Positions 28,140 to 36,115 of a DNA stretch of 64,000 nt are shown here, one piece after another. The translations under genes and the position numbers were made by a program. The DNA comes from Sphingobium sp. JS3065 (GTDB lineage: Bacteria > Pseudomonadota > Alphaproteobacteria > Sphingomonadales > Sphingomonadaceae), in NCBI RefSeq assembly GCF_026427355.1, contig NZ_CP102664.1, positions 744,001-808,000 on the forward strand. The letters are read 5' to 3'. The notes beneath the pieces are model-generated. The model was not told where the DNA came from and made no database searches. It worked only from the letters and a program-made list of their open reading frames with translations. Within the stretch, counting starts at the first letter, position 1. Each line of letters starts with the position of its first letter.

Positions 28140-28712
28140 TCAGACGGCGCGAACGTCGGTCACTTCGGGGACATAATGTTTGAGCAACTGTTCGATGCCG
28201 TTTTTCAGCGTCGCGGTGGAGGATGGACAGCCCGAACAGGCGCCCTGCATCCGAAGATAGACGGTACCCTTGTCGAAGCCGCGATAGATGATGTCGCCCC
28301 CGTCGTTCGCCACCGCCGGGCGGACGCGGGTATCGATCAGTTCGCGGATTTGCGCGACAATTTCCGCATCTTCGGGATCGTCGGCGAATTGCTCCTCTTC
28401 CGGTACGAAGATGTCACCGGCCGAACCCGGCGCGAAGAGCGGCATATTGGCCGAGAAATGTTCCAGCAGGATCGAGAGGATGTCGGGTTTCACATCGCTC
28501 CATTGCACGCCCGGCGCGACGGTCACGGAAATGAAGTCGCCGCCGAAGAACACGCCCGTCACGTCGCCCAGGCCGAACAGCGCATCGGCGAGCGGAGAGG
28601 CCTCCGCCTCTTCCGGCGTGGCGAAATCGCGGGTGCCCATGCCCATGACCACGCGGCCGGGAATGAATTTGACGGTGGCCGGATTAGGCGTCGCTTCGGT
28701 CTCTATCAACAT
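28140..28712 (-). CDS. Nfu-type Fe-S cluster scaffold/carrier protein
   Basis: A 190-aa protein with an N-terminal Nfu_N domain (LIETEATPNPATVKFIPGR) and a C-terminal NifU-like domain. The cluster motif GACSGCPSS (CxxC) lies near residue 155 with the DGGDIIYRG segment before it. It delivers 4Fe-4S clusters to target enzymes. The ATG at 28712 matches the family N-terminus; the longer open frame to 28925 is not supported. It stands upstream of tsaB on the same strand. Confidence 0.93.
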   Translation of the reverse strand: MLIETEATPNPATVKFIPGRVVMGMGTRDFATPEEAEASPLADALFGLGDVTGVFFGGDFISVTVAPGVQWSDVKPDILSILLEHFSANMPLFAPGSAGDIFVPEEEQFADDPEDAEIVAQIRELIDTRVRPAVANDGGDIIYRGFDKGTVYLRMQGACSGCPSSTATLKNGIEQLLKHYVPEVTDVRAV

Positions 28713-28827
28713 GCGCGTTATGTGGAGAGAAGAGTGCGCAAGATCAAGCTTTCGTGCTAAATTGCGTGTCGGAACTTCGCTTGATGCCCTCGATTGAGTC
28801 CCGCTTGAGATCGAATGGAGAGAGAAG

Positions 28828-29298
28828 ATGAGCAATGAGGCCGAAATCCGCCATCGTTTCTGGACAGAATTGTCGCAAAGCCCCTTTGTGATGATCGGTT
28901 TGCAGGGATCGCATGAGCATAGCATGCCGATGACCGCGCAACTCGATCCCGGCGCAAGCCATTGTTTCTGGTTCTACACCACGCGGGAGAACCGGTTGGC
29001 GGCGGGTGGCCCCGCCATGGCGCAATTCGTCGCCAAGGGTCATTTTCTCTTCGCCTGCATCGACGGCACGCTGGTCGAGGAGACTGATCCGGCGGTGATC
29101 GACCGCTATTGGACCCATGAGGTGGCGACCTGGTATGCTGGCGGGCGGCAGGATCCGCATATGATGATGTTGCGTTTCGATCTGGGGCACGCGGAAATCT
29201 GGCGGGCGGACATGTCGCTGGGCGGCATGTTCCGGCAGTTGTTCGGCGGTGATGTCCGTGAAGAAATGCGCAGCAAGCATGTGGAAGTGACGCTTTAG
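28828..29298 (+). CDS. Pyridoxamine 5'-phosphate oxidase-like (general stress protein 26 type)
   Basis: A 156-aa split-barrel flavin-binding-fold protein. The block FVMIGLQGSHEHSMPMTAQL and FWFYTTRENRLA resemble the PNPOx-related general stress protein group that binds FMN or related cofactors. GGAGAGAGAAG precedes ATG 28828 closely. It is divergent from nfu and monocistronic. The precise substrate is unknown. Confidence 0.8.
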   Translation: MSNEAEIRHRFWTELSQSPFVMIGLQGSHEHSMPMTAQLDPGASHCFWFYTTRENRLAAGGPAMAQFVAKGHFLFACIDGTLVEETDPAVIDRYWTHEVATWYAGGRQDPHMMMLRFDLGHAEIWRADMSLGGMFRQLFGGDVREEMRSKHVEVTL

Positions 29299-29578
29299 GG
29301 GATCGAAAAAGGCATATCGTCATTCCCGCGAAAGTCGGGATAACGAACATATCTTGCTTTTTCCCGACATTCCCGCCATATGCGCTGCAACGCAGCAGTT
29401 GGGCTTGATGCCCTTTCAGCGATTGGTAGCGTGATCGCTCCGGCCAAATGGCATCGGGGCCGGCCAATGAAAGTCTGCGCCAAGCTTTGAGGCTTCCCTT
29501 TTCACGCGGGTCGTTTCGTAACCCGCCTTGCGTCCCGGCCATGCCGGAGGACGCCGTGGCTGACTTCGTGAGTATGAT
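29299..29578 (+). other. Long 5' region of rhlE with small hairpins
   Basis: This 280-bp spacer holds no convincing gene. Near 29326-29342 a TCCCGCGAAAGTCGGGA hairpin resembles the repeat family seen at 7.9 kb and may serve as a terminator for the preceding gene. The remainder leads into rhlE and is long enough for a structured leader, as found before some cold-shock DEAD-box helicase genes. No named RNA motif is recognised. Confidence 0.35.
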
Positions 29579-30964
29579 ATGCAATTTACCGACCTTGGCC
29601 TTGCCGAGCCGATCCTGAAGGCGCTCGCCGCCAAGAAATATGGTTCCCCCACGCCGATCCAGGCGCAGGCCATTCCCGTCTTGCTGAAGGGCAAGGATCT
29701 GTGCGGCATCGCGCAGACCGGCACGGGCAAGACGGCGGCCTTCGCGCTGCCCAGCCTTGACCATTTCGCCCGCAATCCCAAGCAGACGCCGCTTCAGGGC
29801 TGCCGCATGCTGGTGCTGTCCCCGACCCGCGAACTGGCCGCACAGATCGCGCAGAGCTTCCGCGACTATGGCCGCTTCATGAAGCTGTCGGTGGAGGTCG
29901 TGTTCGGCGGCGTGCCGATCAACAAGCAGATTCGGGCGCTGGGCCGCGGCGCCGATATCGTTGTCGCGACGCCGGGCCGTCTGCTCGACCTGATCGACCA
30001 GCGCGCCTTCACCATCAAGGATACGGAGATTTTCGTCCTCGACGAAGCCGACCAGATGATGGACATGGGCTTCATCCACCCGTTGAAGCGCATCGCCAAG
30101 CTGCTGCCGAAGGATCGGCAAAACCTGTTCTTCTCCGCCACCATGCCGGGCGAGATCGAGGCGCTTGCCAGCCAGTTCCTGCATGATCCGGTAAAGGTCA
30201 GCGTCGCGCCGCAATCCACCACGGCGGAACGGGTGCGCCAGCAGGCGACCTTCGTCAACCAGATGGAGAAGCAGGCGCTGCTGAACCTGACGGTCAAGAG
30301 CGAGGATATCGACCGCGCGCTGATCTTCACCCGGACCAAGCATGGCGCAGACCGGGTCGTGCGCTTCCTGGAAGGGGCGGGGATTCAGGCGGTCGCGATC
30401 CATGGCAACAAGAGCCAGGCGCAGCGGACCGCCGCCTTGCAGGCTTTCCGCCATGGGCATGTGAAGCTGCTGGTGGCGACCGACATCGCGGCGCGGGGGA
30501 TCGACGTTTCAGGCGTGTCCCACGTCATCAATTTCGAGCTGCCCAATGTGCCGGAGCAATATGTCCACCGCATCGGCCGCACCGCGCGCGCGGGTGCGGA
30601 AGGGATCGCGATCAGCTTCGTGGCGGATGATGAGCGGCCCTATCTGAAAGCGATCGAGCGGACGGCGAAGGTGAAGCTGGAGATCATGCCGCTGCCGGAG
30701 AATTTCGTGGAGGCGGTGCGCAACCTTCCCAAGGCCGCGCCGCCGCGCAAGGGGCGCGAGCAGACGCCGGAGCAGAAGACCAAGCGCGCCGATGGCCAGC
30801 GCCGTTATCAGGACCAGCAGAAGCAGCAGCGCGGCAGCGCCGAGCGGGCGCACCGGCCCGATGGCGAGGCCGCCAAGCCCGCGAAGAACAATTTCCACCG
30901 CCGCCGCAGTGGAAGCGGCGTTGGCGCGCACAAGGGCGCCGTGCAGAAGACCGGCGGGCGGTAA
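29579..30964 (+). CDS. rhlE: DEAD-box ATP-dependent RNA helicase, RhlE-like
   Basis: A 461-aa RNA helicase. Motifs in order are the Q motif (GSPTPIQAQAIPVLL), I AQTGTGKT, Ia PTRELAAQ, II VLDEADQMMDMG, III FSATMP, IV LIFTRTKHGAD, V ATDIAARGIDV and VI HRIGRTARAG. A basic, Gln/Arg-rich C-terminal tail of about 90 residues is typical of RhlE and binds RNA non-specifically. Likely roles are ribosome assembly and RNA turnover in the cold. The ATG at 29579 fits the family start MQFTDLGL. Confidence 0.93.
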   Translation: MQFTDLGLAEPILKALAAKKYGSPTPIQAQAIPVLLKGKDLCGIAQTGTGKTAAFALPSLDHFARNPKQTPLQGCRMLVLSPTRELAAQIAQSFRDYGRFMKLSVEVVFGGVPINKQIRALGRGADIVVATPGRLLDLIDQRAFTIKDTEIFVLDEADQMMDMGFIHPLKRIAKLLPKDRQNLFFSATMPGEIEALASQFLHDPVKVSVAPQSTTAERVRQQATFVNQMEKQALLNLTVKSEDIDRALIFTRTKHGADRVVRFLEGAGIQAVAIHGNKSQAQRTAALQAFRHGHVKLLVATDIAARGIDVSGVSHVINFELPNVPEQYVHRIGRTARAGAEGIAISFVADDERPYLKAIERTAKVKLEIMPLPENFVEAVRNLPKAAPPRKGREQTPEQKTKRADGQRRYQDQQKQQRGSAERAHRPDGEAAKPAKNNFHRRRSGSGVGAHKGAVQKTGGR

Positions 30965-31016
30965 GTCGTAGAATTTCGTGTTCCTGCGCGGGCAGGAGTA
31001 CGCTGCGCCTTGTTTC

Positions 31017-31042
31017 TGGCCACTGATGTTTGTCAGTGGCCA
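31017..31042 (+). terminator. Perfect hairpin after rhlE
   Basis: Ten-base arms TGGCCACTGA and TCAGTGGCCA flank a 6-nt loop 53 bp after the rhlE stop. No T-run follows, so it may be a processing or partial termination site in the 108-bp spacer before the peptidase gene. Confidence 0.45.
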
Positions 31043-31072
31043 TTCAGGAAAATCTCTTTAGGCTGCACGGCC

Positions 31073-33964
31073 ATGAGCTTTTCCTTCCGGCGTTCCGCCG
31101 CTTCGCTGTCCGTTCTCGCCTTGCTGCTTTCGGGAATGTCCGTGCCCCTCGGCGCGAAGACGGACCCGAATGCCGCGTCCGCCGCGCCGGGTTCGACCAA
31201 GGCGCAGGTCAGGCCCTGGCTCTATGAGAATAGCGACGTGCCGATCGATCCGGCATGGCGGTTTGGCGAGCTTTCCAATGGCCTGCGCTATGCCATCCGG
31301 CGCAACGGCGTGCCGCCGGGCCAGGTTTCGGTCAGGCTGCGGATCGACGCCGGTTCGCTGATGGAGCAGCCCGACGAACTGGGTTACGCCCATTTCATGG
31401 AGCATCTGACGTTCAGAGGCTCCCGCCATGTTCCCGACGGGGAGTCCAAGCGCATCTGGCAGCGGCTGGGCGTCACTTTCGGCAGCGACAGCAATGCGCA
31501 GACGACGCCGACTGGAACCACTTACGCGCTCGACCTGCCGCAGGCGACGCAGACCAGTCTGGGCGAGAGCCTGAAAATCCTGGCCGGCATGATGATCGAT
31601 CCCAATATCGTGGACAGCGCCGTCAATGCCGAGCGCGCCGTGGTGCTGGCTGAAAAGCGGGAGGGCGACGGGCCGCAGATGCGGATTTCCGACGCCACGC
31701 GCAGACATTTCTTCGCCGGGCAGCCACTGGCCGACCACAGCCCCATCGGCACGGTGGCGACGCTGAACGCGGTGACGGCGGCGAAGATGGAGGCCTTTCA
31801 TCAGCGTTGGTATCGGCCGGAAAATGCCGTCATCTCGATCGCGGGCGACATCGATCCGGCGATGGCCGAACAGTTGATCAAGGATAATTTCGCGCCCTGG
31901 ACCGTGCCCGGAAAGGGTGCGGCGCTCCCCGATTTCGGGGAACCCGACGCCAAGGCGCCAGCGACCAGGGTAACGGTGGAACCGGGCGCGCCGACCGGCC
32001 TCACCATGGCCTGGTTGCGGCCATGGAAGCCGCGCGCGGACACCATCGTCTACAACCAGGACAAGCTGACCGATATGCTGGCGCTGCAGATCATCAGCCG
32101 CCGCCTGGAGCAGGCGGCGCGGGGTGGCGGCAGTTTCCTGCAGGCCAGCGTGGATCAGCAGGATGTCAGCCGATCCGCGGACGGCACCTTCGTCACCATC
32201 GTGCCCACGGGCGAGAATTGGGAAAAGGCGCTGGGTGACGTCCGCGCCATCATAGAGGACGCCAAGGCCGGTCCGCCGAGCCAGACAGAAATCGACCGCG
32301 AATATGCGCAGATGGACACGGCGCTCGCGATCCAGGTCGAAAATGCAGATACCGAATCGGGCGCCAAGCAGGCCAGCGATCTGGTGAGCGCGGTCGATAT
32401 CCGCGAGACCACCGTCAGCCCGCAGGCCGCTCTGGACATTTTCCGTTCGGGCAAGCAGGCGATGACGCCGCGCAAGATATTGGATTCGACGCGGCGGCTG
32501 TTTTCGGCGGGCGTGTTCCGGGCGCAATTGATCACCGGCAAGATATTGCCCGGCGTCGACGCGAAGCTGGCGGCGGCGGTCGCGGCTCCCGTCAAGGCGG
32601 CGACCAATGCGCGGCTGGGCGACAAGGTGGTGACCATGGCCGACCTGCCCAGTCTGGGCGCGCCGGGCCAGGTCGTTTCGCGCACGCCGGTCGGGCTGCC
32701 GGGGATGGAAAGCATCAGCTTTTCCAATGGCGTGAAGCTGACCCTCTTCGCCAATGATGCGGAGACGGAGAAGGTGCGGATCAATGTCCGCTTCGGCCAT
32801 GGCCAGCAGGCTTTCTCTCCGACCCGACCAGTGCCCGGCTGGGCCGCCGATTATGCGCTGGTGGCGAGTGGGATCGGCAAGCTCGGCCAGCGGGAGTTGG
32901 ACGACCTGACCAATGGGCGGCGCATGGGAATGGACTTTTCCATCGATGACGATGCCTTCGAATTGCAGGCGGTGACGCGACCGGCGGACTATAAGGACCA
33001 GCTTCAGTTGTTCGCGGCCAAGCTGTTCGCGCCTGGATGGGATCCGGCGCCGATTGCGCGGGTCAAGACCGGGGCGGGGGTCGCCTATGATGCGATGGCG
33101 CGGGCGCCGGATTCCGTGCTGGCGCGAGATCTCAACTGGTTGCTGCGCGACAAGGATGTCCGGTTCCGCACCCCGTCGCGGGCGGAGATTGACGGGCTGA
33201 CGCCGCAGGCCTTTCGGGCGACCTGGGAACCGCTGCTGGCTTCAGGACCGATCGAGATTCAGATTTTCGGGCAGGTGAAGGCGGATGACGCGATCGCGGC
33301 GGTTGCGTCGACCTTCGGAGCCTTGCCGTCGCGGCCCGACGTGCCGGTTCCGGCGGCGAACAAGCGGATGCGGTTTCCCGCCCATGTCGAGGCGCCGGTC
33401 GTGTTGCGGCACAAGGGCGACAAGGAACAGGCGGCGGCGGTTATGGCCTGGCCTACGGCGGGCGGTTTTGCGCTGAGCAAAGAGGCGCGGCAGTTGGAAA
33501 TACTGACGCAAATCTTCAACGACCGGCTGTTCGACAAGTTGCGCTCGACCGAGGGGGCGGCCTATTCGCCCAGCGTCCAGAATAGCTGGCCCTTTTCCTA
33601 TGAAAGCGGCGGCTATATCCTGGTGACGAGCCAGGTAAGGCCGGATCGCGTCGAATATTTCTACGGCGTGGTGAAAGAAACGGCGGCCGATCTCGCCGGG
33701 AATCCGGTGACCGAGGATGAATTGCAGCGGGCCGTCGCGCCGATGCGGCAATTGCTGATGCGTGCCGGGACCGGCAACGCCTTCTGGATGAACCAGATGG
33801 AAGGGGCCACCCATGATCCGCGCTATATTCAGGCGATGCAGACCATGGCGCAGGATATGTTGACCGTCACCCCGGCCGATATCCAGCTTCTGGCGGCCAA
33901 ATATCTGGTGCCGGGCAAGAGCTGGTCGGCGGTGGTCCTGCCGGAAGGGGTGACTGCCCGATAG
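31073..33964 (+). CDS. M16-family zinc metallopeptidase (two-module, secreted)
   Basis: A 963-aa peptidase with an N-terminal signal (RRSAASLSVLALLLSGMSV...LGAK), so it is probably periplasmic. The inverted zinc motif HFMEH lies near residue 107, within GYAHFMEHLTFRG. The downstream glutamate is in NAERAVVLAEKREGD. The second M16 half lacks the zinc motif, as is usual. Sphingomonads carry several such peptidases. Start 31073 is chosen because it begins the signal peptide directly. Confidence 0.9.
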   Translation: MSFSFRRSAASLSVLALLLSGMSVPLGAKTDPNAASAAPGSTKAQVRPWLYENSDVPIDPAWRFGELSNGLRYAIRRNGVPPGQVSVRLRIDAGSLMEQPDELGYAHFMEHLTFRGSRHVPDGESKRIWQRLGVTFGSDSNAQTTPTGTTYALDLPQATQTSLGESLKILAGMMIDPNIVDSAVNAERAVVLAEKREGDGPQMRISDATRRHFFAGQPLADHSPIGTVATLNAVTAAKMEAFHQRWYRPENAVISIAGDIDPAMAEQLIKDNFAPWTVPGKGAALPDFGEPDAKAPATRVTVEPGAPTGLTMAWLRPWKPRADTIVYNQDKLTDMLALQIISRRLEQAARGGGSFLQASVDQQDVSRSADGTFVTIVPTGENWEKALGDVRAIIEDAKAGPPSQTEIDREYAQMDTALAIQVENADTESGAKQASDLVSAVDIRETTVSPQAALDIFRSGKQAMTPRKILDSTRRLFSAGVFRAQLITGKILPGVDAKLAAAVAAPVKAATNARLGDKVVTMADLPSLGAPGQVVSRTPVGLPGMESISFSNGVKLTLFANDAETEKVRINVRFGHGQQAFSPTRPVPGWAADYALVASGIGKLGQRELDDLTNGRRMGMDFSIDDDAFELQAVTRPADYKDQLQLFAAKLFAPGWDPAPIARVKTGAGVAYDAMARAPDSVLARDLNWLLRDKDVRFRTPSRAEIDGLTPQAFRATWEPLLASGPIEIQIFGQVKADDAIAAVASTFGALPSRPDVPVPAANKRMRFPAHVEAPVVLRHKGDKEQAAAVMAWPTAGGFALSKEARQLEILTQIFNDRLFDKLRSTEGAAYSPSVQNSWPFSYESGGYILVTSQVRPDRVEYFYGVVKETAADLAGNPVTEDELQRAVAPMRQLLMRAGTGNAFWMNQMEGATHDPRYIQAMQTMAQDMLTVTPADIQLLAAKYLVPGKSWSAVVLPEGVTAR

Positions 33965-33970
33965 GCGGTG

Positions 33971-34129
33971 TCAGGCGGGGGCAAGGGCCGCTTGCTCCAG
34001 CAACTGACTGTACAAGCGGACATATTCCAGATGGATTGCGCGGATTTCCGGATTTCGGGATCGGGCCGCCAGCCTGCGGTTGCGATCAAGTCGTGCCTCG
34101 AAATAGCTGCGATCGAACGACGCGCTCAT
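33971..34129 (-). CDS. Small hypothetical protein
   Basis: A 52-aa frame starting at ATG 34129 encodes a charged, helical protein with SYFEARLDRNRRLAARS and EIRAIHLEYVRLYSQLLEQA. The composition and single-helix-pair look recall small uncharacterised proteins of sphingomonads. No clear ribosome site is seen. It is convergent with the M16 peptidase. Function unknown. Confidence 0.45.
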   Translation of the reverse strand: MSASFDRSYFEARLDRNRRLAARSRNPEIRAIHLEYVRLYSQLLEQAALAPA

Positions 34130-34252
34130 GCTCAATTTCTGACTCCCGGATGATTTGGGAGCGAGAATGCTTCGCCGTGGCGGAAAGTTGCTGCGGCGCA
34201 CCTGGATTTTTGCCGCGACGCGACAGAATGGACTAAAGGCGCGGCGTGTCGA

Positions 34253-34840
34253 TCAGTGCATTGCGCGGAGCGCGGCGACGATCATGAAAGCGGCCTGTGG
34301 GGCCATGCGTTCGGCGCTGATGCGCGGCCCCGACAGGCTACGATGGGCCATGCCGAAAAGGCATGCAAGGATGATCTCCTCTGCGCTTTTCAGCGCTTCG
34401 CCGGAAAGGTTCGGATTGGCGACGCAGGCAAAATCGCTCAGCGACTTGCGCAGACTCTGGCACATCTCCGTGATGGAGCCGCTCACCTGTTCATTGCGGA
34501 ACGCCTCCGCCAATATGTCGAAGGACAAGGCTTCGTGCCCATTGTTCATGACTTTCAGCAGCAGCAGCTCGAAAGTTCGCTCGATGCTGATCTCTCCCGC
34601 ATCCAGGCGAGCTCTAAGGTTTATGATCATCGCCGCGCGTTCGCGCGTGTCGCTCTTCACTATGGCTTCGATGATGTCTTCCTTGCCCTTGAACAGGCGG
34701 TATATCTGGCCCACGGATACATGGGCGGCGGCGGCCAGTTCCGCCATTGCGCTCTGGTGAAAACCGTGGGCGGTGAACAGATCGCGGGCCGCGTTCAATA
34801 TGCGGTCTCGGGCAGTCTGTTCATGCTGCAATGCAATCAA
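34253..34840 (-). CDS. TetR-family repressor of the RND efflux operon
   Basis: A 195-aa regulator. The N-terminal HTH spans DRILNAARDLFTAHGFHQSA and HVSVGQIYRLFKGKEDI, and the C-terminal domain binds ligand. The start is probably TTG at 34840. It is divergent from the adaptor-pump-channel operon, the usual AcrR-like arrangement, and a perfect 20-bp palindrome lies between them. It most likely represses the pump until a toxic ligand is bound. Confidence 0.88.
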   Translation of the reverse strand: MIALQHEQTARDRILNAARDLFTAHGFHQSAMAELAAAAHVSVGQIYRLFKGKEDIIEAIVKSDTRERAAMIINLRARLDAGEISIERTFELLLLKVMNNGHEALSFDILAEAFRNEQVSGSITEMCQSLRKSLSDFACVANPNLSGEALKSAEEIILACLFGMAHRSLSGPRISAERMAPQAAFMIVAALRAMH

Positions 34841-34905
34841 AAATCTTCACCCTGGCTTTTTTTACCCTTGAACAAATTGTGGCATGTTCCTACCTGCGGC
34901 GCAAG

Positions 34906-34925
34906 CGGAATGAACGTTCATTCCG
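34906..34925. promoter_or_regulatory. Perfect 20-bp palindrome, probable TetR operator
   Basis: The sequence CGGAATGAAC followed by its exact complement GTTCATTCCG lies in the 117-bp divergent spacer, 32 bp upstream of the adaptor ATG. TetR regulators bind such dyads in divergent promoters. The site could repress both directions. Confidence 0.7.
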
Positions 34926-34957
34926 ATGACCGCTTTAGGGAAACGGAGCACCGGCCG

Positions 34958-36112
34958 ATGCAAAAGGGGATATTCGTCGGACTGCTCGCCTGCGCGTCGG
35001 CCCTGGCTGGCTGCGGCCAGCAGGAGGCATCGCCGCCGCCGCCGCCCGCGGTCGGTGTCGTCAAGGTGACGGAAGAGACCGTTCCCCTCGTCACCGAGCT
35101 TCCAGGGCGTATCGCGGCTGTGGAAACCGCCGAAGTCCGGCCGCAGATCAGCGGCGTCATCCGGCGCCGACTGTTTACGGAGGGCGCCCCGGTGAGGGCT
35201 GGCCAATTGCTCTATGAGATTGAGGATGCTCCCTATCGCGCAGCCGTGAGTCAGGCGCAGGGTTCGCTGGCGCGGGCGCAGGCGTCGATCCGGGCCACGG
35301 CATTGCAGGCGCAGCGCTACAAGGAACTGGTCGGGATCAACGCCGTCAGCCGGCAGGAGGCCGACAACGCCGCCGCAGCCGCCCAACAGGCGAGCGCGGA
35401 TGTCGCGGCGCAACGGGCGGCGGTGCAGGCCGCTCAGGTGAACCAGGATTTCACGCGGATACGGGCGCCGATTTCCGGACGCATAGGCCGTTCGCTGTTC
35501 ACGCCGGGCGCCCTGGTGCAGGCGGGGCAGGCCGGTGCGCTGGCGACGATCCAGCGGACCGACATCGTCTATGTCGACGTGACTCAGTCCGCCGCGCAGA
35601 TCATCGATCTCAAGCAGGCGATGCAGGCGGGCGGCGTCAGCGCGGCGGACGGGGCGCGGGTGCGGTTGCTGTTGCCCAACGGCAGCGTCTATCCGGTCGA
35701 GGGGAGGCTGCAATTTTCTGAAGTGACGGTCGATCCCAGTTCGGGCGCGGTGACCCTGCGCGCCACCTTCGCCAATCCGGACGGCCTGTTGCTGCCGGGC
35801 ATGTATGTCCGCGCCAAGCTGGTCGAGGGGCAGCGCAGCCGGGCGATCCTGGCGCCGCAGCAGGGCATATCCCGCGACGCGCGGGGCCGGGCCACCGCCA
35901 TGGTCGTGGGGGCAGGCGACAAGGTCGAATTGCGTCAGGTTGAAACCGACCGGGCCGTGGGCGACAAATGGATCGTCACCAATGGGCTGAAGGTGGGCGA
36001 CAGGCTGATCGTCGAGGGGCTGGTGAACCTGCGTCCCGGAACGGTCGTGAAGCCGCGCGCGCCGGAACAGGTGACGGCCCGGAATCAGGCCGACGCCCGC
36101 GGGACGAAATAA
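34958..36112 (+). CDS. RND efflux periplasmic adaptor (AcrA/MexA-like lipoprotein)
   Basis: A 384-aa membrane-fusion protein. The lipoprotein signal ends ASALAGC (Cys about 20). It has biotinyl-lipoyl halves (VETAEVRPQISGVIRRRLF, and RIRAPISGRIGRSLFTPG), a coiled-coil hairpin with Ala-rich heptads between them, and beta-barrel and membrane-proximal domains. ATG 34958 has GGAG 9 nt upstream. It links the inner-membrane pump and the outer-membrane channel encoded next. Confidence 0.93.
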   Translation: MQKGIFVGLLACASALAGCGQQEASPPPPPAVGVVKVTEETVPLVTELPGRIAAVETAEVRPQISGVIRRRLFTEGAPVRAGQLLYEIEDAPYRAAVSQAQGSLARAQASIRATALQAQRYKELVGINAVSRQEADNAAAAAQQASADVAAQRAAVQAAQVNQDFTRIRAPISGRIGRSLFTPGALVQAGQAGALATIQRTDIVYVDVTQSAAQIIDLKQAMQAGGVSAADGARVRLLLPNGSVYPVEGRLQFSEVTVDPSSGAVTLRATFANPDGLLLPGMYVRAKLVEGQRSRAILAPQQGISRDARGRATAMVVGAGDKVELRQVETDRAVGDKWIVTNGLKVGDRLIVEGLVNLRPGTVVKPRAPEQVTARNQADARGTK

Positions 36113-36115
36113 GCC

